Below are positions 48,301 to 49,969 of a stretch of DNA of 64,000 bases, piece after piece. Below the pieces are notes generated by a model, which did no database searches, was not told the origin of the DNA, and saw only the letters and a program-made list of their open reading frames with translations. The stretch is from assembly GCA_936440205.1 (NCBI GenBank), contig OW387147.1, positions 18,811,629-18,875,628 of the forward strand, given 5' to 3'. The DNA is from Lepidonotus clava. Its lineage: Eukaryota > Annelida > Polychaeta > Phyllodocida > Polynoidae. Both the position numbers and the translations under genes were made by a program. The number at the start of each line of letters is the position of its first letter. Within the stretch, counting starts at the first letter, position 1.

Positions 48301-49969
48301 GTGGGAATCCAACCACCTGCTTCAAGTGCTTCTTTCCATGTACTACTTACAACGTGTTCAAATGGGATACGCCGCAATACCTGTAGGTTTTCCTCGAATA
48401 AAGTGGCAAAAAATGCTTTTCTTACCTGCAATAACTGATCGTAAAAGAAAAGGTTGTAGGCTGAAATATTACAGGCTATTCATAGCTAGTATCACCATTA
48501 TTCTTGATGATCAGTTTCCCTGTCAAAGCTTTTGTATTCTCTATGACTTTTCAAACTTCAGATATTTTCAAATCGAGAGTTAAACAACATGAAAGCTACG
48601 TGACCATTATCCTTTGTGCACCATTCCACTGATAAATATTATTCGGACGAAACAATATATAGAATTAGTATTAATATCAACTGTATATATATCCACCATC
48701 TTCTAGAACAACTAATTCAAGAAAATAAATAAAATCCATCGTATTCTTGCAGATAACTGCACCAACACAGGCCTTGCATCTCTCAACTTCCACGACTGCG
48801 TCCACGGCTACGCGTACGGAGGGGTTGACCAATCCACCTTTGGGCTTGGCCTCATCCCTGAAGGACTGACCGAGGTCCGCTACACCCCTGATGGCTGGTC
48901 CTACCAGAGTGCTCAGGTCCTGGGAGGGCTTTCATATGCTGGAGAGTTTGAGACCTATGGGGCTGGGGGCTTTGCAGTAGAACTTGACCTTAACCAGAAC
49001 ATTTCAGAGGCCATGATAGATGAGCTGGTGCAGAATGTTTGGATTGATCGTCAGACTAGAGCTGTATTCTTAGAGTTCACTGTTTATAACCCCAATGTGA
49101 ACAGCTTTGGTTATACCCAGTTGCTGGCTGAGGTGTCTCAGTATGGGGGGATAGTTACATCATCCCATATTGACCTTTTCAGGGTGTATGCTATTGGGTT
49201 GAATGGGATTTATACTTATATATGCATGGGTTTCTTTGTGTTTTTCTTCTTGTACCACCTGATTGTACTCATTGTGCACTTGGTTAGGACCAAATGTAGC
49301 AGTGAGTATTGGGTGAGCAACCTCATTGATGTCTTTGTTCTTCTTCTGAGCATCTATCTTGCGGTATTCTACGGCTTGCGGTATGCCGAAACCGAAGCGG
49401 TCACAGCCAAATACCGCCAGGACATCACTAAGTTTGTACAATTTGGTTATGTGGCCATGTATGATGCCAGATACAAGGATGGTTGGGCTTTCCTCACATG
49501 TATGGTTACAGTCAAGCTTTGCCTGCTGCTTCGCCTTAACAGGCGATTCAGCCGGCTCGGCTACACTCTTCGCCATATGGTGATGCCAATGGTGAACTAC
49601 CTGTTCCCAGCTGCCTTCATCTATATGGCCTTCATCACCCTGGCCTACTTCATGTACATGGGCCACCTGTTTGAGTTCAGCACCTTCAGTCGTACCGCAC
49701 TCACCATGTTCAGCTTCGCCATGGGGGCGTTCGACTTCCTGGATTCGATGATCGAAGTGACCGATCTGGTCACCCGCGTGTATTTCGGAGGCTACATGCT
49801 CTTTGTAAACCTGGTCATTGTCAATGTCATGGTGGCTGTCATTATGGACAGTCATGAGACGTTCAAGGAGGCGGAAACCCTGTCGGCGAAGGATTACGAG
49901 TTGATTGCGGTAATCAAGAAGGATGTTACCAACTTTGTTCGCAAATCTGTCAAAATGGCAGAAACTTAA
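308..49969 (+). CDS. Polycystin-1-like receptor/channel gene, 5'-partial, 44 coding exons
   Basis: A single plus-strand gene built from GT-AG exons that keep one frame over about 3,485 residues. Domain order: five copies of an unrecognised beta-rich module with Thr-rich linkers, Thr/Ser micro-exons, EGF, two laminin-G-like domains, three Thr-rich exons, REJ, GAIN-like region with GPS, TM1, PLAT, then ten membrane segments with a polycystin pore. The REJ-GPS-PLAT-channel order is that of the PKD1/PKD1L family; the short C-terminus without an obvious coiled coil recalls PKD1L2/REJ-type members. Family members act in the plasma or ciliary membrane, usually with a polycystin-2 subunit; that role here is inferred. 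Start codon and signal peptide lie upstream of the window. Introns over 300 nt where I see nothing special: 12468-12933, 24877-25467, 25770-26530, 28042-28677, 28810-30035, 34511-35019, 35471-35849, 36002-36600, 43061-43391, 45915-46340, 48132-48752. Confidence 0.93.
544..1056 (+). CDS. Exon 2: unrecognised beta-rich module, copy D1
   Basis: 513 nt (171 codons), phase 1-1. It starts YVPTSSPCFSD and carries the hallmarks SSDIPPTYQLTIYNKPI, CTGTLTSISFYAL, FYLDIFYI, TGVQTFYF, ENDVFAIHHY and TSEKRLPAVRLHI. Alternating hydrophobic and Ser/Thr residues suggest a beta sandwich, with two cysteines near the N-terminal third. I do not recognise a named family; short 'TGvqTF..l.V..gDVfaihy' motifs recall lectin-like jelly-roll modules in invertebrate secreted proteins (inference). 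D1 is the most divergent of the five copies and its flanking introns are unlike those of D2-D5, so it split off first. Confidence 0.85.
1205..1510 (-). repeat. Dispersed repeat family R1, copy 1 (inverted)
   Basis: Its reverse complement matches, in order, the intronic segments at 34086-34480 and 42188-42580. Shared landmarks are 'agcccatccca', 'gttggacaaaa', 'gagttagggttactgaaataag', 'tttgcaggtttgccagccaatca' and 'tatggggaaaagg'. Termini and element class are not evident, and no coding sequence is seen. Confidence 0.75.
1771..1895 (+). mobile_element. tRNA-derived SINE (head region)
   Basis: A tRNA-like RNA polymerase III promoter is visible: box A TGGTGCAGTGG at 1780-1790, and a box B-like GGATTCAAATCC at 1823-1834, about 32 nt apart, as in a tRNA. 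The segment is degenerate as a tRNA and continues into an unrelated tail ending near an A-rich run. tRNA-derived SINE is the best explanation; the 3' end is approximate. Confidence 0.6.
2383..2430 (+). CDS. Exon 3: 16-aa Thr-rich linker
   Basis: 48 nt, phase 1-1, donor gtaaat. It reads EVTTTSTTVPTTTTAQ including the split codon. It lies between D1 and D2 and is a likely O-glycosylated spacer. It is the diverged relative of exons 5, 7 and 9. Confidence 0.85.
2590..3105 (+). CDS. Exon 4: beta-rich module, copy D2
   Basis: 516 nt (172 codons), phase 1-1, donor gtgagc. Nearly identical to D3-D5: YVQSALPCFDD, SSDTPPSYQLTIYNKPI, SCTGTLTGVSFYAL, QTFNFTR, ENDVFAIHYY, KRLPAVRLHV. It carries a possible N-glycosylation site (NFT). 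It opens the recent tandem array whose unit is module exon, intron, linker exon, intron (about 1.6 kb). Confidence 0.9.
3540..3587 (+). CDS. Exon 5: 16-aa Thr-rich linker
   Basis: 48 nt, phase 1-1, acceptor tttgtag, donor gtaatt. It encodes Glu-Val-Thr-Thr-Thr-Ser followed by Thr/Pro and Thr-Ala-Gln. Its nucleotide sequence is the same as exons 7 and 9. Confidence 0.88.
4202..4717 (+). CDS. Exon 6: beta-rich module, copy D3
   Basis: 516 nt, phase 1-1. It starts VYVPSALPCFDD and ends LHVTPG at the split codon. Almost identical to D2, D4 and D5. A second in-frame acceptor (caacag) lies 18 nt upstream and would add GLILIS (exon start 4184). The intron just before it holds a long T-run. Confidence 0.9.
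5147..5194 (+). CDS. Exon 7: 16-aa Thr-rich linker
   Basis: 48 nt, phase 1-1, the same linker as exon 5. The intron after it (5195-5809) is a near copy of 3588-4201, which shows how recent the duplication is. Confidence 0.88.
5810..6325 (+). CDS. Exon 8: beta-rich module, copy D4
   Basis: 516 nt, phase 1-1, donor gtgagc. The open frame continues into the intron for about 270 nt by chance; the conserved donor, seen in all five copies, marks the true end. The alternative acceptor for an 18-nt longer form is at 5791, with exon start 5792. Confidence 0.9.
6764..6811 (+). CDS. Exon 9: 16-aa Thr-rich linker
   Basis: 48 nt, phase 1-1, the same linker as exons 5 and 7. The intron that follows is clearly more diverged from the other two units than they are from each other. 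Confidence 0.87.
7344..7859 (+). CDS. Exon 10: beta-rich module, copy D5
   Basis: 516 nt, phase 1-1, donor gtgagg. Differs from D3 mainly near SSHQVEASVTG and SSYYTSLSW. Homology with the tandem unit stops a few bases past the donor, so the array ends here with no linker exon. The alternative upstream acceptor is at 7325, with exon start 7326. Confidence 0.9.
7860..9586 (+). other. Intron without recognised content
   Basis: About 1.7 kb. Several overlapping short open frames exist on the minus strand at 8575-9135, but none has a recognisable domain, splice context or consistent composition. Nothing is supported here. Confidence 0.5.
9587..9601 (+). CDS. Exon 11: 15-nt Thr micro-exon
   Basis: A strong acceptor (ttctttttcag) is followed by 15 nt and then gtagag. 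Phase 1-1; adds roughly E-T-T-T-A. Support is the splice sites, the unbroken phase and the Thr content; no transcript was available. Confidence 0.55.
10449..10478 (+). CDS. Exon 12: 30-nt Thr/Ser micro-exon
   Basis: Acceptor ttttcag, donor gtaggt, phase 1-1. Encodes about ATTSTSQQTT. The fit of splice sites, phase and Thr/Ser content makes it likely. Confidence 0.62.
10774..10788 (+). CDS. Exon 13: 15-nt Ser/Thr micro-exon
   Basis: Acceptor cgtttttcag, donor gtgact, phase 1-1. Encodes S-S-S-T-T. Short enough that chance is possible, but it fits the series. Confidence 0.5.
11137..11148 (+). CDS. Exon 14: 12-nt micro-exon
   Basis: Acceptor tttgtccag, donor gtgtat (weak), phase 1-1. Encodes D-P-T-T. 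The smallest and least certain member of the series. Confidence 0.4.
11618..11638 (+). CDS. Exon 15: 21-nt Thr micro-exon
   Basis: Acceptor cattcttag, donor gtaagtgcc, phase 1-1. Encodes about V/I-T-T-Q-A-T-T. The strong donor resembles that of exon 12 (both 'aactacaa|gta'), suggesting these two share ancestry. Confidence 0.6.
11727..11749. repeat. (TA)n microsatellite
   Basis: About eleven TA dinucleotides in the intron between exons 15 and 16. Confidence 0.9.
12342..12467 (+). CDS. Exon 16: EGF-like domain
   Basis: 126 nt, phase 1-1. Six cysteines in EGF spacing: CPTPC, GGQC, GTIAC, VC and GVDC, with the typical CxC...G..G..C ending (CVCTTGFSGVDC). No calcium-binding consensus is evident. 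One EGF per exon with 1-1 phases is the usual shuffled form. It joins the Thr-rich stalk to the laminin-G-like domains. Confidence 0.93.
12934..13262 (+). CDS. Exon 17: laminin-G/concanavalin-like domain 1, first half
   Basis: 329 nt, phase 1 in and phase 0 out. It carries GTLGGLLINGV, a sheet motif QYIDLG, Cys-Pro-Gly-Arg-Leu, ATISLWLKLP and GFDFMLDPDRHLEFV. The pattern 'T-I-S-L-W-L' followed by a short loop is that of laminin-G_3/pentraxin-like beta sandwiches, which usually bind glycans or proteins. Confidence 0.88.
13625..13774. mobile_element. MITE, family M1 (terminus GGGGCCGTCCATAAATGACGTC)
   Basis: Inverted termini GGGGCCGTCCATAAATGA and its near-complement at 13752-13774 (TCATTTATGGACAGCCCC). 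Flanked on both sides by TAA. The interior is short and GC-skewed with no coding sequence, so it is non-autonomous. This terminus type is common in invertebrate genomes; the 3-bp TAA duplication suggests PIF/Harbinger-like mobilisation (inference). Confidence 0.8.
13778..14118. mobile_element. MITE, family M2, with internal GC-rich minisatellites
   Basis: Inverted termini AGGCCAAATTCCAC and GTGGAATACGGCCT, flanked by TAA on both sides; the left TAA (13775-13777) is shared with the neighbouring M1 element. The interior holds a 13-bp repeat (gcaggccgcaaac) at about 13887-13925 and a 21-bp repeat built on CCCTGGACGCGTTTGCGGCC at about 14030-14095. Open frames across it are only repeat translations. 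Confidence 0.78.
14184..14493 (+). CDS. Exon 18: laminin-G-like domain 1, second half
   Basis: 310 nt, phase 0 in and phase 1 out. It has VTIGSWTNWIVRY, YVEFYVDGELFEVG, SSIGRCP and LNRVDLWASS. The order W-T-N-W...V-x-F-Y-V-D-G...I-G-R...V-D-L-W is the classic second half of a LamG_3 fold, with the last cysteine pairing back into exon 17. Confidence 0.9.
14626..14689 (+). other. Intronic hairpin of about 64 nt
   Basis: Left arm 14626-14656 and right arm 14660-14689 pair almost completely with a few bulges around the centre of the stem; the loop is about 3 nt. Function is unknown; a fold-back repeat is as likely as a small RNA. Confidence 0.6.
15697..16287 (+). CDS. Exon 19: laminin-G/concanavalin-like domain 2
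   Basis: 591 nt (197 codons), phase 1-1, a whole domain in one exon. It carries MAVSFNGLDEAVLVA, LTWAMWLRP, ARWTHVVVTWSQNTGLRIFF, FDGYLRETV, TTLVGRDDGTPP and FALDEVLYWDF. This is a full LamG_3 signature. Unlike domain 1 it has no internal intron, so the two are not recent duplicates. Confidence 0.93.
16288..18640 (+). other. Long AT-rich intron, no recognised content
   Basis: Part of the 2.7-kb intron between laminin-G-like domain 2 and the Thr-rich exons. A lone half-terminus resembling the hAT-like family (CAGTGGCGTAGC) is at about 16449. I see no further exon; very small Thr-rich exons could escape notice. Confidence 0.5.
18963..19034 (+). CDS. Exon 20: Thr/Pro-rich linker, copy 1
   Basis: 72 nt with acceptor tttcaag, or 81 nt if the better-looking acceptor tgtgcag is used (start 18954). 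Both keep phase 1-1. Encodes EPTTTSTTPEP then TTTSTTVPTTTTS. The downstream acceptor is chosen because copies 2 and 3 only retain that one. Confidence 0.8.
19398..19472 (+). CDS. Exon 21: Thr/Pro-rich linker, copy 2
   Basis: 75 nt, phase 1-1, acceptor tttcaag, donor gtctgt (weak). Encodes EATSTSTTPEP then TTTSSTTVPTTTTS. Likely O-glycosylated stalk. Confidence 0.75.
19847..19921 (+). CDS. Exon 22: Thr/Pro-rich linker, copy 3
   Basis: 75 nt, phase 1-1, acceptor tttcaag, donor gtctgt. Encodes EATTTSTTPEP then TTTSSTTVPTTTIT. Joins the REJ exon as Gly through the split codon. Confidence 0.75.
20109..20297. mobile_element. hAT-like MITE, family M3, copy a
   Basis: Terminus CAGTGGCGGATCCAGGG and at the other end CCCTGGATCTGTCCCTG. 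The interior has long G- and C-runs that are arranged as an inner inverted repeat. The CAGTGG start is typical of hAT elements; I did not find a clean 8-bp target duplication. Confidence 0.7.
20325..20475. mobile_element. M3-related element, copy b
   Basis: Begins near 'tccagagtcagccatcttgga' and ends in 'ccggatccgcaactg'. The left part matches the M3 copy at 23406 ('ccagagtcagtcatct'), so it is a diverged relative. Confidence 0.5.
21114..21795 (+). CDS. Exon 23: REJ domain, first part
   Basis: 682 nt, phase 1 in and phase 2 out. Starts GQCVTVSLPPG. Strand motifs: DATIHLTCAV, TPGTYSIDVTVTY, ALEAIIDGG and the hallmark region DPE...DKSGMTFSWVCTKDG, then VGTYVVNATVVK and IPVVVIR. The 'D-P-(E/D)...F-x-W-x-C' core defines the receptor-for-egg-jelly module shared by polycystin-1 proteins and sea urchin REJ. 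The preceding PKD-like strands may belong to an Ig-like PKD repeat. Codon use is GC-rich with many ACG TCA pairs. Confidence 0.92.
21986..22636. mobile_element. Inverted-repeat element of about 650 bp
   Basis: Left end TTTGTGACCAGTCACGGG, then atggtaacctagaggg; the right end is the near-complement (ccctctaggacaccaaatcccatgattggtcacaaa). The arms of about 37 nt are imperfect. No coding sequence. Class not assigned. Confidence 0.65.
23141..23322 (+). CDS. Exon 24: REJ domain, second part
   Basis: 182 nt, phase 2 in and phase 1 out. Reads RCLVNCG, VVGGQKLSLTAECPTC and LVYSWDLTRTSSDGG. The 'R-C-x-x-N-C...L-x-L-x-A-x-C-x-x-C' series with following Y-x-W is characteristic of REJ. Confidence 0.93.
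23406..23648. mobile_element. hAT-like MITE, family M3, copy c
   Basis: Ends CAGAGGCGGATCCAGAG and CTCCTGGATCCGCCACTG. Contains an internal direct repeat of about 46 bp ('gaatcaacaaacgtagctta' onward, near 23494 and 23540) and a G-run/C-run pair. Confidence 0.75.
23958..24400. repeat. Direct repeat of about 230 bp in tandem
   Basis: Copies at about 23958-24188 and 24199-24400 share 'gagtaagtagtatatgga', 'cggacgtaaataacgctaca' and 'cgaccattaaaggaacacta'. No coding content. Confidence 0.8.
24706..24876 (+). CDS. Exon 25: REJ domain, third part
   Basis: 171 nt, phase 1-1. Reads SGLVIKANQLVDGTRYCL, VECTGCERS, EYCF and the strong REJ motif NNPPEGGSCQATPTSG. The P-P-x-G-G-x-C-x-x-x-P element is nearly invariant in the family. 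Confidence 0.95.
25468..25769 (+). CDS. Exon 26: REJ domain, C-terminal part
   Basis: 302 nt, phase 1 in and phase 0 out. Reads GTALLTSFIFSCSSWRDEG, NPILSYKFFI, a Ser/Asn-rich loop, then YGSSPQSPGLLLRAGNASD and VYAEMYDEFGSFN. The 'F-x-x-x-C-x-x-W...P-l-x-Y-x-f' and 'V-x-D-x-x-G' pattern closes the REJ region. Several N-x-S/T sites are present in the loop. Confidence 0.9.
26531..26644. mobile_element. MITE, family M4, damaged copy
   Basis: The left end TTA then AGCCCCATACCCACTAAGC matches the intact M4 copies; the right arm (atagaattagtgg) lacks the outer GTATGGGGCT. Non-coding. Confidence 0.6.
26949..27122 (+). CDS. Exon 27: post-REJ region
   Basis: 174 nt, phase 0-0. Reads VAPPSLTASSSDG, then Ser/Leu-rich sequence and GDSRQAAQLISAVASVLNDL. 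The 'G-D-x-x-x-A-x-x-x-I-x-x-v-a-s-x-L-N' helix is typical of the segment between REJ and GAIN in PKD1-like proteins. Confidence 0.9.
27146..27354. mobile_element. MITE, family M5 (terminus GCCCTGTTTCCACCA), 209 bp
   Basis: Perfect inverted arms of 30 bp: GCCCTGTTTCCACCAGCC continuing gattttactacc, and its exact complement at 27325-27354. The interior is AT-rich and non-coding. It ends right beside an M4 element. Target duplication not clear. Confidence 0.85.
27359..27572. mobile_element. MITE, family M4, intact-looking copy
   Basis: AGCTCCATACCCACTTAGCA at the left and the near-complement (gtcttagtatgtatggggct) at the right, with TTA on both sides (27356-27358, 27573-27575). The interior has paired 'aaaatcggctgac' type motifs. 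The TTA duplication suggests PIF/Harbinger-like mobilisation. Confidence 0.8.
27982..28041 (+). CDS. Exon 28: Ser/Gly-rich insert
   Basis: 60 nt, phase 0-0, acceptor ctattttag, donor gtaagt. Encodes SGPDTGSSSSTGLSDSEGTS, a flexible spacer. Being symmetric it could be skipped without frame change. Confidence 0.75.
28678..28809 (+). CDS. Exon 29: helical segment before GAIN
   Basis: 132 nt, phase 0-0. Reads VRSNLITQVKQLSGSV, LDEVQIISAALVSSTS and TTQVSEDSL. The alternating helical pattern (lq..s..l..it...e) is the expected first part of the GAIN-like region. Confidence 0.9.
30036..30126 (+). CDS. Exon 30: GAIN-like region
   Basis: 91 nt, phase 0 in and phase 1 out, donor gtaagt. Reads NDANNALSNLVNSTSTLL and TGSPEQAVPVAT. 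Continues the helical subdomain; joins exon 31 through a split Thr codon. Confidence 0.87.
30505..30675. mobile_element. MITE, family M6 (terminus TAGGGGCCTTCAATTTAGTA)
   Basis: The left end TAGGGGCCTTCAATTTAGTA continues cgtacg; the right end is cgtacgtacttaatggaaggccccta-like (30648-30675). The interior has paired 'cccccaccccccc' tracts. Non-coding; a TA duplication is possible. Confidence 0.75.
30976..31184 (+). CDS. Exon 31: GAIN-like region with acidic loop
   Basis: 209 nt, phase 1 in and phase 0 out. Reads LLSAVGNVMRGAQPQTEVPL, then an acidic stretch (ETPEEEAQRLEEEEAAPV) and DAMAKRLKVKLRNYEKEK. Composition is much more GC-rich than its introns. The acceptor is tacatacag; an open frame runs upstream of it but is not coding by composition. 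Confidence 0.88.
31345..31475 (-). mobile_element. Degenerate tRNA-derived SINE
   Basis: On the minus strand, a perfect box B GGGTTCGAGTCCC lies at 31407-31419. A box A-like TGGCCAACGTCGATGAGGC is at about 31452-31470. Spacing fits a tRNA with a variable arm. The box-B region sits in a short palindrome (gcactgcatggg...). Ends uncertain. Confidence 0.5.
31476..33509 (+). other. Long intron with repeat pairs
   Basis: No coding sequence is supported. It contains an inverted pair AGGGAACGTTGTGAACG at 32207-32223 and 32796-32812, and a weak direct repeat (about 32550-32700 and 33290-33420, sharing 'aaaataatctcatgc/aagct' and 'tagcatttacc'-type words). Confidence 0.55.
32207..32812. repeat. Inverted repeat pair, possible transposon
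   Basis: Perfect 17-bp arms AGGGAACGTTGTGAACG / CGTTCACAACGTTCCCT bound 606 bp of non-coding sequence. No target duplication is identified. Confidence 0.6.
33510..33753. mobile_element. MITE, family M7, just upstream of exon 32
   Basis: Left arm AGGTCTGCTGGTTAAGAAAG, right arm complement CTTTCTTGGTCAGCAGACCT. It ends about 50 bp before the exon 32 acceptor, so that intron's branch region is probably right at its edge. Confidence 0.7.
33805..34044 (+). CDS. Exon 32: GAIN-like region
   Basis: 240 nt, phase 0-0. Reads AQVLTPSVQGSEGAVVTAVL, LISSSASTTRVERRQASS and MSMATGGISMEIPAGFFDN. The 'I-x-x-P-x-x-x-F' strand is typical for PKD1-like GAIN domains. A dibasic VERRQ is present. Confidence 0.9.
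34086..34510 (+). repeat. Dispersed repeat family R1, copy 2
   Basis: Matches 42188-42590 in the same direction and 1205-1510 inverted. The landmark 'ttgccagccaatcaa' and 'aaattgctttggttaatttt' sequences are shared. Short open frames here are incidental. Confidence 0.75.
35020..35470 (+). CDS. Exon 33: GAIN-like beta region
   Basis: 451 nt, phase 0 in and phase 1 out. Reads LNYAENPFVYGTDADEMTSS, IYQFSVKDANGN, VKLGFPNTA, HKLNVTSGNSALTVKLIL and AGIYYIALEPI. 'N-P-F-x-x-g...v...l-x-F' and 'a-l-x-v-x-l-x-x-D/G' are the usual features of the polycystin region just before GPS. Several N-glycosylation sites. Confidence 0.92.
35850..36001 (+). CDS. Exon 34: basic cleavage-like site and first half of GPS
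   Basis: 152 nt, phase 1 in and phase 0 out. Starts SLSARRKRSTSNS: RRKR fits the proprotein-convertase consensus R-x-K/R-R. A Ser/Thr/Asn-rich spacer follows, then ACRSYDSATNSWSTSGCE, the first cysteine pair and the W-x-x-x-G-C of the GPS. Confidence 0.9.
36601..36756 (+). promoter_or_regulatory. Unusually long C-rich pyrimidine tract before exon 35
   Basis: About 150 nt dominated by C and T (ccccacctctgccccct, ccctaccccctgcctcctgg, ctcctccag) precede the acceptor at 36756. A polypyrimidine tract is usually much shorter; it stands out from the AT-rich introns. Confidence 0.5.
36757..36870 (+). CDS. Exon 35: aberrant second half of GPS
   Basis: 114 nt, phase 0-0, donor gtcagt. Reads VDSSSTVSQTSCSCAPSS, then TRQAFGVSFIAAPNTINFAT. 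The canonical C-x-C-x-H-L-(S/T)-x-F is replaced by CSCAPSSTRQAFG: the His-Leu-Ser/Thr cleavage triplet is absent and the loop is longer by about three residues. The following F-x-A-P-N-x-I-x-F is normal for PKD1L proteins, so the exon is not misassigned. Confidence 0.9.
37273..37398 (+). CDS. Exon 36: first transmembrane segment
   Basis: 126 nt, phase 0-0, acceptor ccattaag. Reads VFAKFADLGSNAAVFSTVVG, then ILGLYVLIAVWTRFQDKKDM. The hydrophobic helix followed by R-F-x-D-x-K-D is the standard TM1 and PLAT-proximal linker of polycystin-1 proteins. Confidence 0.94.
37406..37863. repeat. Degenerate minisatellite
   Basis: About 18-20 imperfect units of 22-28 bp built on 'caatagagacccctactgct'. 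It begins a few bases after the exon 36 donor and shows strong unit divergence, so it is old. Confidence 0.88.
38614..38950. mobile_element. MITE, family M8 (terminus GGCGACCAAAAAAGATTC)
   Basis: Left GGCGACCAAAAAAGATTCAC, right near-complement (gtgaaagttttttggtcgcc). The interior has further inverted 'cgtgaatcttt' words, giving a long fold-back. Non-coding. Confidence 0.75.
39013..39386. mobile_element. MITE, family M9, copy a
   Basis: Ends TTAAAGGGAGCCAAAACCAA and TTGGTTTTGACTCCCTTTAA. Inner sequences 'caaattttcaaaact' and 'gaaaaattttgttgaatt' also pair. Same family as 39875-40229. Confidence 0.78.
39660..39830 (+). CDS. Exon 37: PLAT domain, first part
   Basis: 171 nt, phase 0-0, donor gtgggt. 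Reads TEMKELDDNNPGDHYTYVVT, VDTGYKIGAGTSANVSFVLS and DTGVRHLTADTKT. Y-x-v-x-v-x-T-G...G-T-s-A-x-V-x-i-x-l-x-G-x-x-G is the PLAT/LH2 beta-sandwich signature; this domain contacts lipids and regulators on the cytoplasmic side. Confidence 0.96.
39875..40229. mobile_element. MITE, family M9, copy b
   Basis: Ends TTTAAGGAGCCAAAAGCAAT and its near-complement (acattacttttggctccttttaaa). It lies 44 bp after the exon 37 donor; copy a lies 273 bp before the exon, so the exon is flanked by two relatives. Confidence 0.78.
40230..41691 (+). other. Intron with a few weak repeats
   Basis: A short palindrome 'catcataattatgattataattatgatg' is at about 41155, and degenerate repeats of 'gtcgaatttaagaa...ctctgtcgcc' run over about 41330-41500. 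No coding sequence is seen. Confidence 0.5.
41692..41852 (+). CDS. Exon 38: PLAT domain, second part
   Basis: 161 nt, phase 0 in and phase 2 out. Reads EFPRGKTQVFYLTTSCGLGR, LSTLKVWHDGLSGGSSNAWY and LSKVTVEDVDDK. F-x-R-G...F...LG-x-L...l-x-V-W-H-D...W-Y-L-s-x-V-x-v-x-D is the conserved PLAT core. Confidence 0.96.
42188..42590 (+). repeat. Dispersed repeat family R1, copy 3
   Basis: Parallel to 34086-34510, with the landmarks 'ggttggacaaaat', 'gggctactgaaataag', 'ttgccagccaatcaata' and 'aaattgctttggttaattttgta'. About as diverged as copy 2. Confidence 0.75.
42881..43060 (+). CDS. Exon 39: end of PLAT and juxtamembrane region
   Basis: 180 nt, phase 2 in and phase 2 out. Reads YTFLCNKWLSLEHDDGRIDR, EVSRFSYLFAENSKTKLAEH and HIWVSVFFRPVR. 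F-x-C-x-x-W-L ends PLAT; H-x-W-x-S-v-f-x-R-P precedes TM2 in the family. Confidence 0.96.
43392..43541. mobile_element. hAT-like MITE, family M3, diverged copy d
   Basis: 'ccagggatggattttgaccc' at the left and 'gggtccgcccctgga' at the right, with a C-run inside. A weak but recognisable member. Confidence 0.5.
43788..44466 (+). CDS. Exon 40: TM2-TM5 and large intracellular loop
   Basis: 679 nt, phase 2 in and phase 0 out. Starts RTNFTRLQRWSCCLSFLFLT (TM2 begins), then AMFYRTADN; TM3 LFVSLISVAIVVPVNLIIIE; a charged cytoplasmic loop with Glu/Asp and Lys clusters; TM4 IIAWLLLASAILVPAFFVIL; and the start of TM5 WLISFILSILEDIFLINPLK. F-t-R-x-Q-R at the start and the 'E-D-x-f-l-x-P-l-K' at the end are conserved family marks. 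Confidence 0.95.
44467..45811 (+). other. Intron without recognised content
   Basis: About 1.3 kb. No repeats, RNA genes or further exons were identified. Confidence 0.5.
45812..45914 (+). CDS. Exon 41: end of TM5 and acidic linker
   Basis: 103 nt, phase 0 in and phase 1 out. Reads VVGLALIAAFILSKRNKSDD, followed by a run of Asp/Glu and TPVEQLPPG. Cytoplasmic linker between TM5 and TM6. Confidence 0.92.
46341..46552 (+). CDS. Exon 42: TM6 and start of the polycystin extracellular domain
   Basis: 212 nt, phase 1 in and phase 0 out. Reads DLTEEELLEIRRVEAVKRSA, TLIRDTVMLCIFAWVVFSLS (TM6) and VHTSVQEMFLNGATGFESS. R-x-x-R/K preceding TM6 and the following Y-x-x-s-v-x-x-x-F are family features. 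Confidence 0.94.
46831..46915. repeat. AACGTT-rich dispersed repeat, copy
   Basis: Multiple 'aacgttctgataacgtc', 'aaaacgttgttcagaacgttcc' words, akin to 58877-59100, 60400-60470 and 63120-63320. Confidence 0.5.
47387..47561 (+). CDS. Exon 43: polycystin extracellular (TOP) domain
   Basis: 175 nt, phase 0 in and phase 1 out. Reads ISNEATYYKWLRTVFVPNYF, VINDVNGNRLHWRDRKFLAD and RVGPARLRQLRSKY. 'W-l...l-v-p-x-x-f...W-x-d-r-k-f-l-x-D...f-R-x-G-x-x-R-L-R-Q-l-R' is highly conserved in PKD1-type proteins. Confidence 0.96.
47604..47802. mobile_element. hAT-like MITE, family M3, diverged copy e
   Basis: 'ccagtggtggatgcggggg' at the left, 'gactccggattcacccctg' at the right, with a poly-T stretch inside. 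It lies directly before the M10 element. Confidence 0.5.
47813..48131. mobile_element. hAT-like MITE, family M10 (terminus CAGGGTGCCCACGC)
   Basis: Perfect 14-bp termini CAGGGTGCCCACGC and GCGTGGGCACCCTG, with inner pairs 'aggtcttaagattgatttt' and 'aaaaggtcttaaattgattttt' (same sense, so internal repeats). The CAGGG start is hAT-like; no clean 8-bp duplication is seen. Confidence 0.8.
48753..49969 (+). CDS. Exon 44: rest of TOP domain, TM7-TM11, pore, stop
   Basis: 1,217 nt, phase 1 in, ends TAA. Reads YNCTNTGLASLNFHDCVHGY, GFAVELDLNQN, FLEFTVYNPNVNSF (TOP domain). Membrane segments at roughly 49207-49280, 49309-49380, 49483-49550, 49588-49662 and 49780-49857, with the pore helix RTALTMFSFAMGAFDF before the last one. 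This is the polycystin/TRPP channel core. The tail after TM11 is only about 45 residues and lacks an evident coiled coil. A long antisense open frame (49160-49981) is a shadow of this exon. Confidence 0.97.
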